Positions 15,461-24,819 of a stretch of 64,000 nucleotides of DNA are shown here, one piece after another. The notes below the pieces were generated by a model. That model had not been told where the DNA came from, ran no database searches, and saw only the letters and a program-made list of their open reading frames with translations. How positions within the stretch are numbered: position 1 is the first letter of the stretch; each line of letters begins with the position of its first letter. The position numbers were made by a program, and so were the translations under genes. This DNA comes from Anoxybacterium sp963668245 (GTDB lineage Bacteria; Bacillota; Clostridia; Peptostreptococcales; Anaerovoracaceae): positions 434,001 to 498,000 of the forward strand of contig OY764195.2 in assembly GCA_963668245.2 (NCBI GenBank), in the 5' to 3' direction.

Positions 15461-17440
15461 TTATTTCATTCCAATTTCAGATCCGCTCTTCAGCGCACTT
15501 CCTATGGTGCCAATCTCAGCAGCATCTCCGATTACGTCAAATTGATATGCCCTCACCTCTGTAAGCCAATTCACAAGCGCTTTCCCAGAAGTTTGATATC
15601 CTGCTGCCAAAACAATCACATCTGCTGGGTGCTCAAATTCTTCTTTTTTTCCCTGCAACAGAACTCTGTTTTCTAGGATTTCTACTACTTTAGTTGATTT
15701 GAAAAATTTGACACCGCTTTGTTCTAATTCCTTTATCATATCCCTGCGAAGACCAGATAGACCCGTTCCCAATCTTCCCGAGAGTTCTACTACCGTAAAT
15801 GGGGAGGATGGGATGATTTGTTTTCTGATTTCTTCTTCTCCTTGCATCATGAAAAAACGGCGACCTGTTTCTGACAATTTCATTTTGTTAATTAAATATT
15901 GGGCTATTTCCAGTCCAACTGCTCCGCCCCCTATGATAAGAATGTTTTTTTGTTCCAACAAATCCAAAGTCTTCTCATTTTGATTTAGTATCGCATCGGC
16001 GGTGTAGACATGCTTTTGATTCACTCCCTTTATTGGAGGTACAAACGGTTCTCCCCCAGTTGCAACTACAATGTAGTCTGGTTTCATCTGTTCGACATAG
16101 GCAGAGTCCACCAAAGTGGCTGTTTTTATCTCCACATTACAAGTTTGTAATTCAAACAACATGGCTTCTATGTTGTATTGAATCGCCCCTTTACGAGGAA
16201 TTTTTGATGCCCCATGCATCAAACCGCCAATCTCAGGATCCTTAGTGCATAATGTGACCCGATCTCCTTTTAACGCACATTGGATTGCAGCTTGTATTCC
16301 TGCTGGACCTGCACCAATCACTAAGGTTTTTCGTCCAATCAAACTTTTGTTTTCTTTCTGCAAGTGATCAAGCTCCACTCCGACAGTTGGATTAAACGCA
16401 CAAGAAGCTTCTTTCATTTTCAGAACTTGTTCAATACAGCCTTTGTTGCATCCAATACACCTTCGGTACGGAATTTCTAACTTCATTTTCTTCGCAAAAT
16501 CCGGATCCACTAAAAAGGCTCTGGCACATCCAACAAAATCTGCATAACCTCCGTCCAAAACTTCTTCTGCAGTTTCTCGATTGTTGATTCGGTTGCATCC
16601 TATTACAGGAATATTAATCTGCTGTCTGATGGCCTTTGCTAGAAATGCGAAACCGCCCTCTGGTAAATACATTGAGATTTGAGGAATTGGGGATTCGTGC
16701 CAACCGCCAGTCACATTTACCCCATTTAAAAGTGGCTCCGCGGTTTTGACTAAAGTAATGGTATCTTCAATGCCATAGCCTCCCAGCATGTCACTAGCAG
16801 ATACGCGTAAAATCACTGGGAAAGCTTTTCCTACCTGCTCCCGAACGCTTTTTACCACTTTCAGTGGAAATAACATTCTGCTTTCAAGATTTCCACCGTA
16901 TTCATCTTCCCGATGATTCGTTCTTGGAGAAAAAAATTGGGATAGTAGATACCCTGCGCTACAACTGATTTCAACTGCATCCACGCCTGCCATTTTGCAA
17001 CGTTTTGCGGCTAGCCCAAACGAGTCAATGATTGCTTGGATTTCAATTTTTGTGAGTTCATTTGGGTTTGATTTGTAGATGGGAGACGGTATCGGCGACG
17101 GTGCGACAGGTATTGCGTTTTTATTTGCCAGCAAACCTTGTTCCGCATTTCTTCCTGCATGAAACAGCTGAACAATCAGCCTTCCCTCCGCTTGATGGAT
17201 TGCCTCAGCCATGTGTTCGAGTTTATCCAACATCGAATCACCAATCACTTCCATATTGTGATAGGCTCCCTGATCAGAAACACCCATAACCGCAGTAACA
17301 GCAGATGCTCCGCCTAGGATTCGCCGCCTCAAAAATTCAGTTTCTTTTTCGATTGAAAACCCTGTATGGATCGCTGTCATGATGATTCTATTTTTCAACG
17401 TCATCGTTCCGATGGTACCACCATTCCATAAATGTTCCAT
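15461..17440 (-). CDS. Old-yellow-enzyme / 2,4-dienoyl-CoA reductase-type iron-sulfur flavoprotein
   Basis: The 659-residue enzyme has an FMN-binding TIM barrel (1-320), a four-cysteine [4Fe-4S] cluster motif at C328, C331, C335 and C347, and a C-terminal FAD/NAD(P)H domain with GAGPAG (376-381) and a second Rossmann motif (IIGGGAVGLEIA). Y164 (SAGYLLSQFF) and H248 (GGWHES) match the catalytic pair of 2,4-dienoyl-CoA reductase. It probably reduces an alpha,beta-unsaturated acid or enoyl/dienoyl-CoA. It is the last gene of the sigma-54 operon that includes the 2-hydroxyacyl-CoA dehydratase, so its substrate may be the enoate made there. Trimethylamine-dehydrogenase-like activity is unlikely. 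Confidence 0.9.
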   Translation of the reverse strand: MEHLWNGGTIGTMTLKNRIIMTAIHTGFSIEKETEFLRRRILGGASAVTAVMGVSDQGAYHNMEVIGDSMLDKLEHMAEAIHQAEGRLIVQLFHAGRNAEQGLLANKNAIPVAPSPIPSPIYKSNPNELTKIEIQAIIDSFGLAAKRCKMAGVDAVEISCSAGYLLSQFFSPRTNHREDEYGGNLESRMLFPLKVVKSVREQVGKAFPVILRVSASDMLGGYGIEDTITLVKTAEPLLNGVNVTGGWHESPIPQISMYLPEGGFAFLAKAIRQQINIPVIGCNRINNRETAEEVLDGGYADFVGCARAFLVDPDFAKKMKLEIPYRRCIGCNKGCIEQVLKMKEASCAFNPTVGVELDHLQKENKSLIGRKTLVIGAGPAGIQAAIQCALKGDRVTLCTKDPEIGGLMHGASKIPRKGAIQYNIEAMLFELQTCNVEIKTATLVDSAYVEQMKPDYIVVATGGEPFVPPIKGVNQKHVYTADAILNQNEKTLDLLEQKNILIIGGGAVGLEIAQYLINKMKLSETGRRFFMMQGEEEIRKQIIPSSPFTVVELSGRLGTGLSGLRRDMIKELEQSGVKFFKSTKVVEILENRVLLQGKKEEFEHPADVIVLAAGYQTSGKALVNWLTEVRAYQFDVIGDAAEIGTIGSALKSGSEIGMK

Positions 17441-17468
17441 AATAACCTCCCCTTTCTCCTGATAATCA

Positions 17469-17497
17469 AAAGAGGGCTTCCACGGAAGCCACCCTTT
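17469..17497 (-). terminator. Intra-operon hairpin between dctM and flavoenzyme gene
   Basis: GGCTTC and GAAGCC with a CACG loop (17475-17490), extended by AAAAG/CTTTT-like flanks, form a hairpin on both strands. The T-run is weak (CTCTTTTGATT), so it is probably a partial terminator or an mRNA-processing or stability hairpin that lowers expression of the last gene. Confidence 0.5.
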
Positions 17498-17530
17498 TCA
17501 TTGTATTCTTGGAAGAGAAAAAATGCAATT

Positions 17531-18814
17531 TTATCCTGCTAACAATGTTACCAATCCTGTCGATAGCGACGGAATGAATGTAACCAAGAGTAACACCACA
17601 ACTAGTAATATAAACATCGGCGTGACGGATTTACAAATTCCATTGAAGTCCGTTCGAGGATCGATACCCTTTGCAATGAATAAATTGACCCCAAGAGGTG
17701 GTGTGAGAAGTCCAAGTGTCATATTCAATATTGCCACAATCCCGAACTGAACCGGATCGATTCCAGCTGCTTGAACCAGAGGGAAAAGAATCGGAATATA
17801 AATAAAAGTGGATGCTGTTAGTTCCATGAAACATCCGTTAATCAATAAAATCCCATTGATTAAAAGTAAAATCAGAATCGGATTGCTTGTAATACCCATA
17901 ATCAAGGAGGTCAACTTCGCCGGCACTTGCTGAGTCGATAGAATCCAACTAAAGATAGCTGCCGTACCAATGATCAACATAATCATTGCATTGGTCAATC
18001 CACCTTCAAATGCTGCTTTTGGTAGTTCTCGAAGCGGGATATCTTTATAGATTAATGCTGCTACAAGAATCCCATATACACATGCAACACCTGCCGCTTC
18101 CGTTGGCGTAAACAGTCCTGCGTAAATGCCACCTAAAATAATCAATGGCATAAAGAGTGCTAGAATTGAACGTTTCAGGGCATTTAAGAATTCATTCATC
18201 TTGAACGGTCTTAATTCTCCACCCCAATGATTTTTCTTTGCCATAAAGAAGCAATACAATACCAGTACAAGACCCATTAAAAGTCCTGGCACGATTCCAG
18301 CAATAAACATATCAGAGATTGAAACGCCCGTAATGACTGCATAGTTTACAAACGGAATGCTCGGTGGAATAATGACACCGATACAACCTGCTGCCGCTGC
18401 AATGGATACTGAAAAATCGGCTGGATAACCATCTTCAATCATCATAGGTGCCATAACGGCTCCGATGGCAATTACAGTAGCCGGGGCAGATCCCGAAAGG
18501 GCTGCAAAGAACATGCAAGATAGCACTGTAACAATCGCTAGGGATCCAGGAACCCATCCGACTACTGAGTAGGATAAATCCACTAATCGTCGGGACATAC
18601 CTCCCTTTTCCATGACTTTTCCAGCAAAGATAAAGAGGGGAATAGCCAGAAGTGTAGTGGAGTCGATGGACCTTACCATTCTCTGTACCACAACCATCAA
18701 ATCAGTGTGTCCCTGATACATAAAGGCAAATGCCGCAGCCAAGCCCAAACAGACACCAATCGGTACATTGAGCAAAATCAAAACAATCAAAGATACCACA
18801 AGAACGCTTAACAT
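17531..18814 (-). CDS. dctM: TRAP transporter large permease subunit (DctM)
   Basis: The 427-residue protein is rich in hydrophobic segments (about 12-13) and typical of DctM: LLAIPLFIFAGKVMEKGGMSRRLVDL near the N-terminus (55-80), ALSGSAPATVIAIGAVM, IPPSIPFVNYAVITGVSI, and GLLTPPLGVNLFIAKGI near the end. It forms the Na+-driven translocation unit for an organic acid with DctQ. It overlaps dctQ by 7 bases. Its place in the dehydratase operon implies import of that pathway's substrate. Confidence 0.97.
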   Translation of the reverse strand: MLSVLVVSLIVLILLNVPIGVCLGLAAAFAFMYQGHTDLMVVVQRMVRSIDSTTLLAIPLFIFAGKVMEKGGMSRRLVDLSYSVVGWVPGSLAIVTVLSCMFFAALSGSAPATVIAIGAVMAPMMIEDGYPADFSVSIAAAAGCIGVIIPPSIPFVNYAVITGVSISDMFIAGIVPGLLMGLVLVLYCFFMAKKNHWGGELRPFKMNEFLNALKRSILALFMPLIILGGIYAGLFTPTEAAGVACVYGILVAALIYKDIPLRELPKAAFEGGLTNAMIMLIIGTAAIFSWILSTQQVPAKLTSLIMGITSNPILILLLINGILLINGCFMELTASTFIYIPILFPLVQAAGIDPVQFGIVAILNMTLGLLTPPLGVNLFIAKGIDPRTDFNGICKSVTPMFILLVVVLLLVTFIPSLSTGLVTLLAG

Positions 18815-19320
18815 ACCTCACCACCTCCCGTTTCCTTCTTCTTATATATGATTTTAATAATTTCCATACTGACGCGAATACAAGAAAAAATCATTCCCAA
18901 TACAACAATTCCGTAAATAATCCACAAAGAAATTTCAAGTACCGGACTTACCTGTCCTGAACTCATCTGAGTAGATGTCATCCGAACGGCAAGAAAAGCA
19001 ACTAATACGGTAAAGAAAAGAATAATTAGCTGTGTTAAAACAGATACACCTTTTCTTAACTTTTTAGGAACGACATAGTCAACCACAACCGATACTCCTA
19101 CATGGCTACCATACTTAAACCCTGCACTCACAGCAAAATATACCGCAAGAATGTTCAAATAACTGCTTAGTTCATTTCCCCAGACCAAACCGCTGTGAAA
19201 AAAATTCCGAAGCACCACGTTGATAAATATGATTGCCACCATTAGCAATGTTGCATAGCCCACCACATTTTTTTCAATCGCATCCATCCCATGATCTATC
19301 TTTTCTAAAAACGAGGGCAT
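18808..19320 (-). CDS. dctQ: TRAP transporter small permease subunit (DctQ)
   Basis: A 170-residue, four-segment membrane protein with the DctQ pattern (FINVVLRNFFHSGLVWGNELSSYLNI). The ATG at 19320 is preferred because GGAGG lies six bases upstream; the open frame runs 21 codons further without a good site. It is the accessory membrane subunit partnering DctM, which starts 7 bases before this gene ends. Confidence 0.93.
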   Translation of the reverse strand: MPSFLEKIDHGMDAIEKNVVGYATLLMVAIIFINVVLRNFFHSGLVWGNELSSYLNILAVYFAVSAGFKYGSHVGVSVVVDYVVPKKLRKGVSVLTQLIILFFTVLVAFLAVRMTSTQMSSGQVSPVLEISLWIIYGIVVLGMIFSCIRVSMEIIKIIYKKKETGGGEVC

Positions 19321-19412
19321 AACGAACCTCCATTCCATGATGGGAAGAGCATGCCTAGGATTCAGGCATGTCTTCCTAACCAAATCTGTCTACATTTCAA
19401 GAAATATGATCA

Positions 19413-20468
19413 TTATTTTCTCAATTCTTCTATTTGTGCCATTACTTTATCTACGACTTCGTCTCCAGTCTGTTCACGAACAACATCCACTACAGATGCA
19501 GTAGCATCTACCATCTGCTGATACTCATTCTCAGTAAGCTCATAAACCGAAACGCCAGCCGCTTTCATTTCTTCAATATCTCTTGCATCGTAATCTCTTG
19601 ATTTTTCACGTTCAATCTTAACAAATTCATCCATATTGCTTAAAAGGATTTCTTGAAGATCCTCCGGCATTCCCGCAAGCGTATCTGGGTTAATAAATAC
19701 ACCAAGGAAATCGTATACATGGTAGTCCAATGTCAGATAAGGTTGTACTTCATATAGACCCTGTGTATAGATTAGTGAAGGTGGGTTTTCCTGTCCATCA
19801 ACAGCACCTTGAGAAAGTGCAGTATATAATTCTGCAAATGCGATTGGCTGAGGAGAGCCACCTAATGCTTCAACCATTGCCATAGTAACTGGATTTTGTT
19901 GTGTTCTTATTTTCATGCCTTTGATATCTGCTGGGCTTTTGATTTGCTTATTTGTAGAGGTAAAACAACGAAGTCCGTTTTCTGCCCAACCAATACATTG
20001 CACGCCTGTCTTTTCAAATACTTGATCCGCAAGCCAGTCACCTGTTTCGCTATCAAAGAAATCCCATGCTTCTTCTCTGCTCTGGAATAAGAAAGGAATT
20101 GTAGTGGCTAAAACACCTGGGTAAAATCCACCTAACGACCCACAAGACAATGATCCCATTTCGATTGTTCCCATTTGAATTCCTTCAAAGATTTCTTCTT
20201 CGTTTCCTAATACTCCAGAAGGATAGTGTTCGATGACAATTCTTCCATTGGATTCATCTTGGATTTTTGTGATGATTTCATTAATTGCATCTGCTTGTTT
20301 ATCATTTTCAGCTGGAGAAACATGAGCCCATTTCAAAGTGTAAACGGTATCATCTCCAGCTGCTGCATTATCAGAAGAATCGTTGCCGCTTCCGCCGCAA
20401 CCGGTCAGAAATACGGTTAGTGACAATAAGGTAATCAATAAAACTGCTATTATTTTTTTTCCTATCAT
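19413..20468 (-). CDS. dctP: TRAP transporter substrate-binding lipoprotein (DctP)
   Basis: This is the extracytoplasmic binding protein of the TRAP system (351 residues from ATG 20468, with GGAGGG seven bases upstream). It has a signal peptide with lipobox LTGC, so it is membrane-anchored as expected in a Gram-positive. The DctP fold is recognisable from LKWAHVSPAENDKQADAINE, GLRCFTSTNKQIKSPADIKGMKIRTQ and GQENPPSLIYTQGLYEVQ; the arginine of KIRTQ is the usual carboxylate-binding residue. The ligand is therefore probably a carboxylic acid, plausibly a 2-hydroxy acid given the operon. Confidence 0.95.
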   Translation of the reverse strand: MIGKKIIAVLLITLLSLTVFLTGCGGSGNDSSDNAAAGDDTVYTLKWAHVSPAENDKQADAINEIITKIQDESNGRIVIEHYPSGVLGNEEEIFEGIQMGTIEMGSLSCGSLGGFYPGVLATTIPFLFQSREEAWDFFDSETGDWLADQVFEKTGVQCIGWAENGLRCFTSTNKQIKSPADIKGMKIRTQQNPVTMAMVEALGGSPQPIAFAELYTALSQGAVDGQENPPSLIYTQGLYEVQPYLTLDYHVYDFLGVFINPDTLAGMPEDLQEILLSNMDEFVKIEREKSRDYDARDIEEMKAAGVSVYELTENEYQQMVDATASVVDVVREQTGDEVVDKVMAQIEELRK

Positions 20469-20521
20469 TATTATTCCCTCCATTTACTTTCCTCTTATTA
20501 TATAACTTTTTGACTCATTGT

Positions 20522-21898
20522 TTAATACAAAACCTTGCTACTATTTTTCCAAATTCCCATTTTTTCTGCTTCTTGTACTAAATCATCTTGGAATTCCGGA
20601 TGGGCGATGGAAATCAGGCGTTCTGTCCGCTCCCATGTTGATTTTCCCTTTAGATTCACTGCACCATATTCCGTTACAATGTAGTGAGTTGCACTTCTTG
20701 GTACAGATACAATAGAACCCTCCGGCAATCTTGGCAAAATCAGAGATTCTTTTGTTCCATCTTTTGCAACACGTACCGATGGAGTACAAAGGAAGCTTTG
20801 TCCTCCTTGGGATTTAAAAGCACCCATGACAAAATCAAGTTGTCCACCTGTTCCGCCAATATGTTGTAAGTTCGCTGATTCTGAATTGACTTGACCAAAC
20901 AAATCTACTTGAAGACAGCTATTGATTGAAACAAAGTTGTCGATTGCGCCAATGACTTCAAGAGCATTTACATAATCAACAGGTGCCATATATCCGAGGG
21001 GATTATCATCCAGAAAATCATAAACAGCTTGAGATCCCATTGCAAAGGTAAATACCATTTTCCCTTTATCAAGGTTTTTGTTTCCCGTTATTTTTCCTTC
21101 AGCATAAAGATTTACATACGCATCTACAAACATTTCTGTGTGCACACTCAAATCATTGATGTCAGATTGAGATATCATTGATCCCACATAATTTGGCATT
21201 CCACCAATTCCTAGCTGAAGTGTGCTTCCACTGCGAATTCGTTCTACGATATGTCCTGCAATTTTCTTTTCGATATCGCTTGCCGGTTTTGCAATGAGTG
21301 TGGGTAATTTTTCTCCTGGTCCTTCTACAATCATATCAATTTGTGAAATATGAATGCTGTTTTGTAAGCCATGAACAATAGGCTGTTTTTCATTGACTTC
21401 AACGATGATTTTTTTGGCGGCAGCGAAGATTCCCCAGTATTCAGCATTTTGTGGTCCCAAATTAAAATTGCCGTACTGATCCATCGGAGCAACCTGAAGC
21501 ATTGCAACGTCTATGTCCCCTACATTTTCTGCCCACAACTTGGGATTTTCACGAAATTGTACTGGAACAAACCAACAACGTCCTTCCTTGTTCATCTTTC
21601 TGTCAAGCCCACTCATATGGGTACTGAGATACTTAAAATGCTTTGATTCTGGATCAGCCTTTAATATTTCTGGTGGCTCTTCATATGCCCAGATGGTATC
21701 GCAAACAAGCACATCTTCCAATTCCTCAGTCCTTTTCGCTAGGGCTCGGTCAAGTTCTCTTACAATTCCACAAAACAATCCATAGTGAACTCGATCTTTT
21801 GACTTGACGATTCGAACCGCTTCGTCCGCAGTTACTAGCTTTTTCTTGTACTCTGCGGCGAGCTCGTTCATTTTACATTGCTGCATTACATTTACCAT
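20522..21898 (-). CDS. Acetyl-CoA hydrolase/transferase family CoA-transferase (AbfT-like)
   Basis: A 458-residue family I CoA-transferase resembling 4-hydroxybutyrate CoA-transferase. The catalytic glutamate is E255 in VHTEMF, followed by the conserved LGYMAPVDYVN-like, INSCLQVDLFGQVNSES and VVTEYGAVNLKGK-like (here IVTEYGAVNLKGK) blocks. It is predicted to move CoA from acetyl-CoA or another acyl-CoA onto a free carboxylic acid, here probably the imported 2-hydroxy acid. The start is ATG 21898 with AAGGAG upstream; the frame is open 11 codons further. It lies between the beta-oxidation genes and the TRAP genes. Confidence 0.9.
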   Translation of the reverse strand: MVNVMQQCKMNELAAEYKKKLVTADEAVRIVKSKDRVHYGLFCGIVRELDRALAKRTEELEDVLVCDTIWAYEEPPEILKADPESKHFKYLSTHMSGLDRKMNKEGRCWFVPVQFRENPKLWAENVGDIDVAMLQVAPMDQYGNFNLGPQNAEYWGIFAAAKKIIVEVNEKQPIVHGLQNSIHISQIDMIVEGPGEKLPTLIAKPASDIEKKIAGHIVERIRSGSTLQLGIGGMPNYVGSMISQSDINDLSVHTEMFVDAYVNLYAEGKITGNKNLDKGKMVFTFAMGSQAVYDFLDDNPLGYMAPVDYVNALEVIGAIDNFVSINSCLQVDLFGQVNSESANLQHIGGTGGQLDFVMGAFKSQGGQSFLCTPSVRVAKDGTKESLILPRLPEGSIVSVPRSATHYIVTEYGAVNLKGKSTWERTERLISIAHPEFQDDLVQEAEKMGIWKNSSKVLY

Positions 21899-21946
21899 TT
21901 TCTTCTCCTTCATCCTGATCCATTTCTGCAATCAGATTTTGACCTA

Positions 21947-23125
21947 CTATATCGCCTCAATGATCACTGTGGTTCCCATACCTCCTCCCGCACATAAAGT
22001 GGCAAGACCATATCGAATGCCCCGTTTCCTCATTTCATACATAAGTGTGATAACAATTCGGCTCCCAGTTGCACCAACTGGATGTCCTAGAGAAATCCCA
22101 CCGCCGTTGACGTTTAAAATTTCTCTATTGATGCCAAGTTCTTTTTCCACTGCCACACACTGTGCTGCAAATGCTTCGTTGATTTCAAACAAACCAATAT
22201 CCGAAATAGACAAGCCTGCTTTTTCTAATGCCTTTTGAGAAGAACTAATCGGTCCTATTCCCATGATGTCAGGATCTACTCCCGTAGTTGCCACTGAAAG
22301 GACCCTTGCCAGCATCGGCATACCCCATTCCTCTGCTTTTTCTTCAGCTACGAGTAGCACCCCCGATGCGGCATCATTCATCCCCGAAGCATTACCAGGA
22401 GTCACTGTGCCTCCTTCCATAAAAGTTGCTTTTAGTTTTTTTAGCCCTTCAAGCGAAGCATCTCTTTTGGGATATTCATCTATTTCAAAAATTTGATCGC
22501 CATTTCTTCCAGAGATTTTGACTGGAACAATTTCATCCTTAAACTTTCCACTATCCAGTGCTGCAACTGCTCTTTTTTGACTCAGCAACGCATAGGCATC
22601 CTGATCTTCTCTTGTGACATGGTATCTCTCGGCCACATTTTCAGCAGTCATTCCCATGGTTGGTCCAATACCAAGATTGGTAAGGGAATCCCACATAGAA
22701 TCTCTTAGCTCGCTATGCCCAAATTTTTTACCGTATCGTCCATCAAAGACCATATGAGGTGCAGTGCTCATGCTGTCTGCACCGCCTGCCATAATACAAT
22801 CCCCATCGCCAGCTTTGATCTGGTAGTATCCCATCTGGATAGATGACATAGACGAGGTGCAGTTTCGATGAATCGTGATCCCTGGCACTGTATCTGGCAA
22901 TCCTGATTTTACCGCAGCAACCCTAGCCAGATTGTTTTCTTTATAGGTTCTCTGGTAGTTACAGCCCCAGATTACATCATCAATTTTTGCTGGGTCTACG
23001 CCAGAACGTTTGACTAACTCCTGCATAACTGGAATAGATAAATCTAAAGATGTGATGGATTTAAACTGACCACCGATGGTTCCAATTGGCGTTCTACACC
23101 CTGCTGCTATCACTACGTTTCGCAT
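21947..23125 (-). CDS. Thiolase (acetyl-CoA C-acyltransferase)
   Basis: This 392-residue thiolase has the acyl-accepting C89 (HRNCTSSM), H348 (GHPVGATGSR) and second catalytic C378 (LCAGGGMG), all in the right places. It cleaves a 3-oxoacyl-CoA with CoA to acetyl-CoA and a shortened acyl-CoA, or runs in reverse. In this operon it completes beta-oxidation after the hydratase and dehydrogenase. Chain-length or aromatic specificity cannot be read from the sequence. Confidence 0.96.
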   Translation of the reverse strand: MRNVVIAAGCRTPIGTIGGQFKSITSLDLSIPVMQELVKRSGVDPAKIDDVIWGCNYQRTYKENNLARVAAVKSGLPDTVPGITIHRNCTSSMSSIQMGYYQIKAGDGDCIMAGGADSMSTAPHMVFDGRYGKKFGHSELRDSMWDSLTNLGIGPTMGMTAENVAERYHVTREDQDAYALLSQKRAVAALDSGKFKDEIVPVKISGRNGDQIFEIDEYPKRDASLEGLKKLKATFMEGGTVTPGNASGMNDAASGVLLVAEEKAEEWGMPMLARVLSVATTGVDPDIMGIGPISSSQKALEKAGLSISDIGLFEINEAFAAQCVAVEKELGINREILNVNGGGISLGHPVGATGSRIVITLMYEMRKRGIRYGLATLCAGGGMGTTVIIEAI

Positions 23126-23136
23126 TGTTTCCTCCT

Positions 23137-23904
23137 TTATTTCCCCTGATAAATCGGCTTCCTTTTCTGGATAAAGGCTTCCATTCCTTCCTTCTGGTCA
23201 TCTAGTAAAAACATGTCTGCCCACTGCTGTCCCTCTATCATAATTGCCTGCTCAAGATTGGTTGCATCCAACCCCGCATGAATTGTTTGCTTTGCGATTC
23301 TCACTGCAAGAGGCGCTTTCTTATTTAACTTATCTGCCCATTTCATGGTAGTTTCCATTAAGTTTTCATCCTCAACTGCTAAATTGATTAGTCCAATGTT
23401 TTCTGCTTCCTTACTACTGATAATAGTTCCAAATAAAATTAATTCTTTTGCTTTTGCAGGTCCAATCAATCGGGGTGCTCTTACAGTCCCTCCTGCTCCC
23501 GGCATAATTCCAAGATTTATCTCTGGGAAACCCAATTTGGCAGAATTGGACGCAATACGAAAATCGCAGGCAAGTGCAAGTTCAAGTCCTCCCCCAAGAG
23601 CAAAACCCTGGATGGATGCAATGGTAGGAATTTCTAAATTTGCAAGTTTTGAATAGGTGGCAGAAAAGGAAAAGATTTTTGCCTCTTCAGCGTTTAGCCC
23701 TACCATTTCTTTGATATCTGCACCTGCTGCAAAATTCTTATCACTGGCGAGAATGAGTACTCTCACCGTGGGGTCTTGTTGTATTCCTGAAAGAATCTCA
23801 TCCATTTCATCAATGACAGTTCTGTTCAGTGCGTTTAATGCTTCTGGTCGATCTATCTTTAATACGCCGATTCCATTTTCAATCCTATACTTTATTGTGC
23901 TCAC
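23137..23904 (-). CDS. Enoyl-CoA hydratase / crotonase family
   Basis: A 255-residue crotonase-fold protein. It has the oxyanion-hole strands (FAAGADIKEM and FALGGGLELALACDFRIAS) and the glutamates GLEL and PEINLGIMPGAGG expected for a hydratase. GTG at 23904 is the likely start, with GGGGAGG nine bases upstream; the open frame begins at 23922. It should hydrate the enoyl-CoA made by the 2-hydroxyacyl-CoA dehydratase to the 3-hydroxyacyl-CoA. It lies 12 bases before the thiolase gene. Confidence 0.95.
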   Translation of the reverse strand: MSTIKYRIENGIGVLKIDRPEALNALNRTVIDEMDEILSGIQQDPTVRVLILASDKNFAAGADIKEMVGLNAEEAKIFSFSATYSKLANLEIPTIASIQGFALGGGLELALACDFRIASNSAKLGFPEINLGIMPGAGGTVRAPRLIGPAKAKELILFGTIISSKEAENIGLINLAVEDENLMETTMKWADKLNKKAPLAVRIAKQTIHAGLDATNLEQAIMIEGQQWADMFLLDDQKEGMEAFIQKRKPIYQGK

Positions 23905-23934
23905 TGGTACTGTCCTCCCCAAATGGTTTTAATC

Positions 23935-24792
23935 TTATTCGTAAGCGTAAAATCCTTTTTTTGTCTTTCGTCCAAAATCGCCTTTTGCATACCGTTCTAC
24001 TAAAGCTGGACTCGGTTTATCATCAAGATTACCCGTCATTCGATATTTTTCCATCAGCACATCATATTCTAAATCGATTCCTGTCATGTCCAGCAGCTCA
24101 AATGGACCCATTGGATGGGATAATCCATACTTTACTGCCTTATCAATGTCTTCAATGGACGCAACTCCTTGGTCGTACATATAACAAGCTTCTTTTGTAA
24201 TGGCACTGAAGATTCGATTGACCAAGAACCCATAGATTTCTTTTTTTACAACTGCCGGGACCTTCTGTATCGATTCCACAAACCTTACCATGGTTTCTAT
24301 GGTGTCCTCACTACAATGTGGTCCATTGACTACTTCCACCAGCTTCATGACAAGGGCTGGATTAAAGAAGTGTAAATTCAATACTTTTTCTGGGTGGTTT
24401 GAGGCATCACAAAATCTTGAGCTTACAATATAGGAACTATTGCTTGCAAAAATAGCATGTTCCGGGCTTAGTTCATCTACCTGTTTCAAGATTTGACGTT
24501 TTACCTTCAAAACATCCACCACTGCTTCAATCACAAGGTCCACATCTGCCACTGCCATTTTTAAATCTGATTGAAAAATAAGCCTTTGTTTGATTGCATT
24601 TACTTCTTCTGCGCTTAATTTTCCCTTAGCAATACTCTTCTCGAGCCAGCCAGTTGAAAACGCTTCTGCCTGTTTTAATACTGCTTCGGAAATATCAAAA
24701 CAAGATACTGGATATCCACAAATTGCCACCTGCATAGCGATTTGAATTCCCATGGTGCCTCCACCAATCACTGCAACTTTATTAATTTCCAT
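23935..24792 (-). CDS. 3-hydroxyacyl-CoA dehydrogenase (Hbd type)
   Basis: A 285-residue NAD-dependent dehydrogenase. The Rossmann motif is VIGGGTMGIQIAMQVAICGY, followed by the family blocks ASNSSYIVSS and HFFNPALVMKLVEVV with the catalytic histidine, then the C-terminal helical domain (DKAVKYGLSHPMGPFELLDM). It oxidises 3-hydroxyacyl-CoA to 3-oxoacyl-CoA. The length and single domain match clostridial 3-hydroxybutyryl-CoA dehydrogenase, but the true chain in this operon may differ. Confidence 0.95.
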   Translation of the reverse strand: MEINKVAVIGGGTMGIQIAMQVAICGYPVSCFDISEAVLKQAEAFSTGWLEKSIAKGKLSAEEVNAIKQRLIFQSDLKMAVADVDLVIEAVVDVLKVKRQILKQVDELSPEHAIFASNSSYIVSSRFCDASNHPEKVLNLHFFNPALVMKLVEVVNGPHCSEDTIETMVRFVESIQKVPAVVKKEIYGFLVNRIFSAITKEACYMYDQGVASIEDIDKAVKYGLSHPMGPFELLDMTGIDLEYDVLMEKYRMTGNLDDKPSPALVERYAKGDFGRKTKKGFYAYE

Positions 24793-24819
24793 CGTTCCCT
24801 CCGTTTTCTCCTTACTCGC

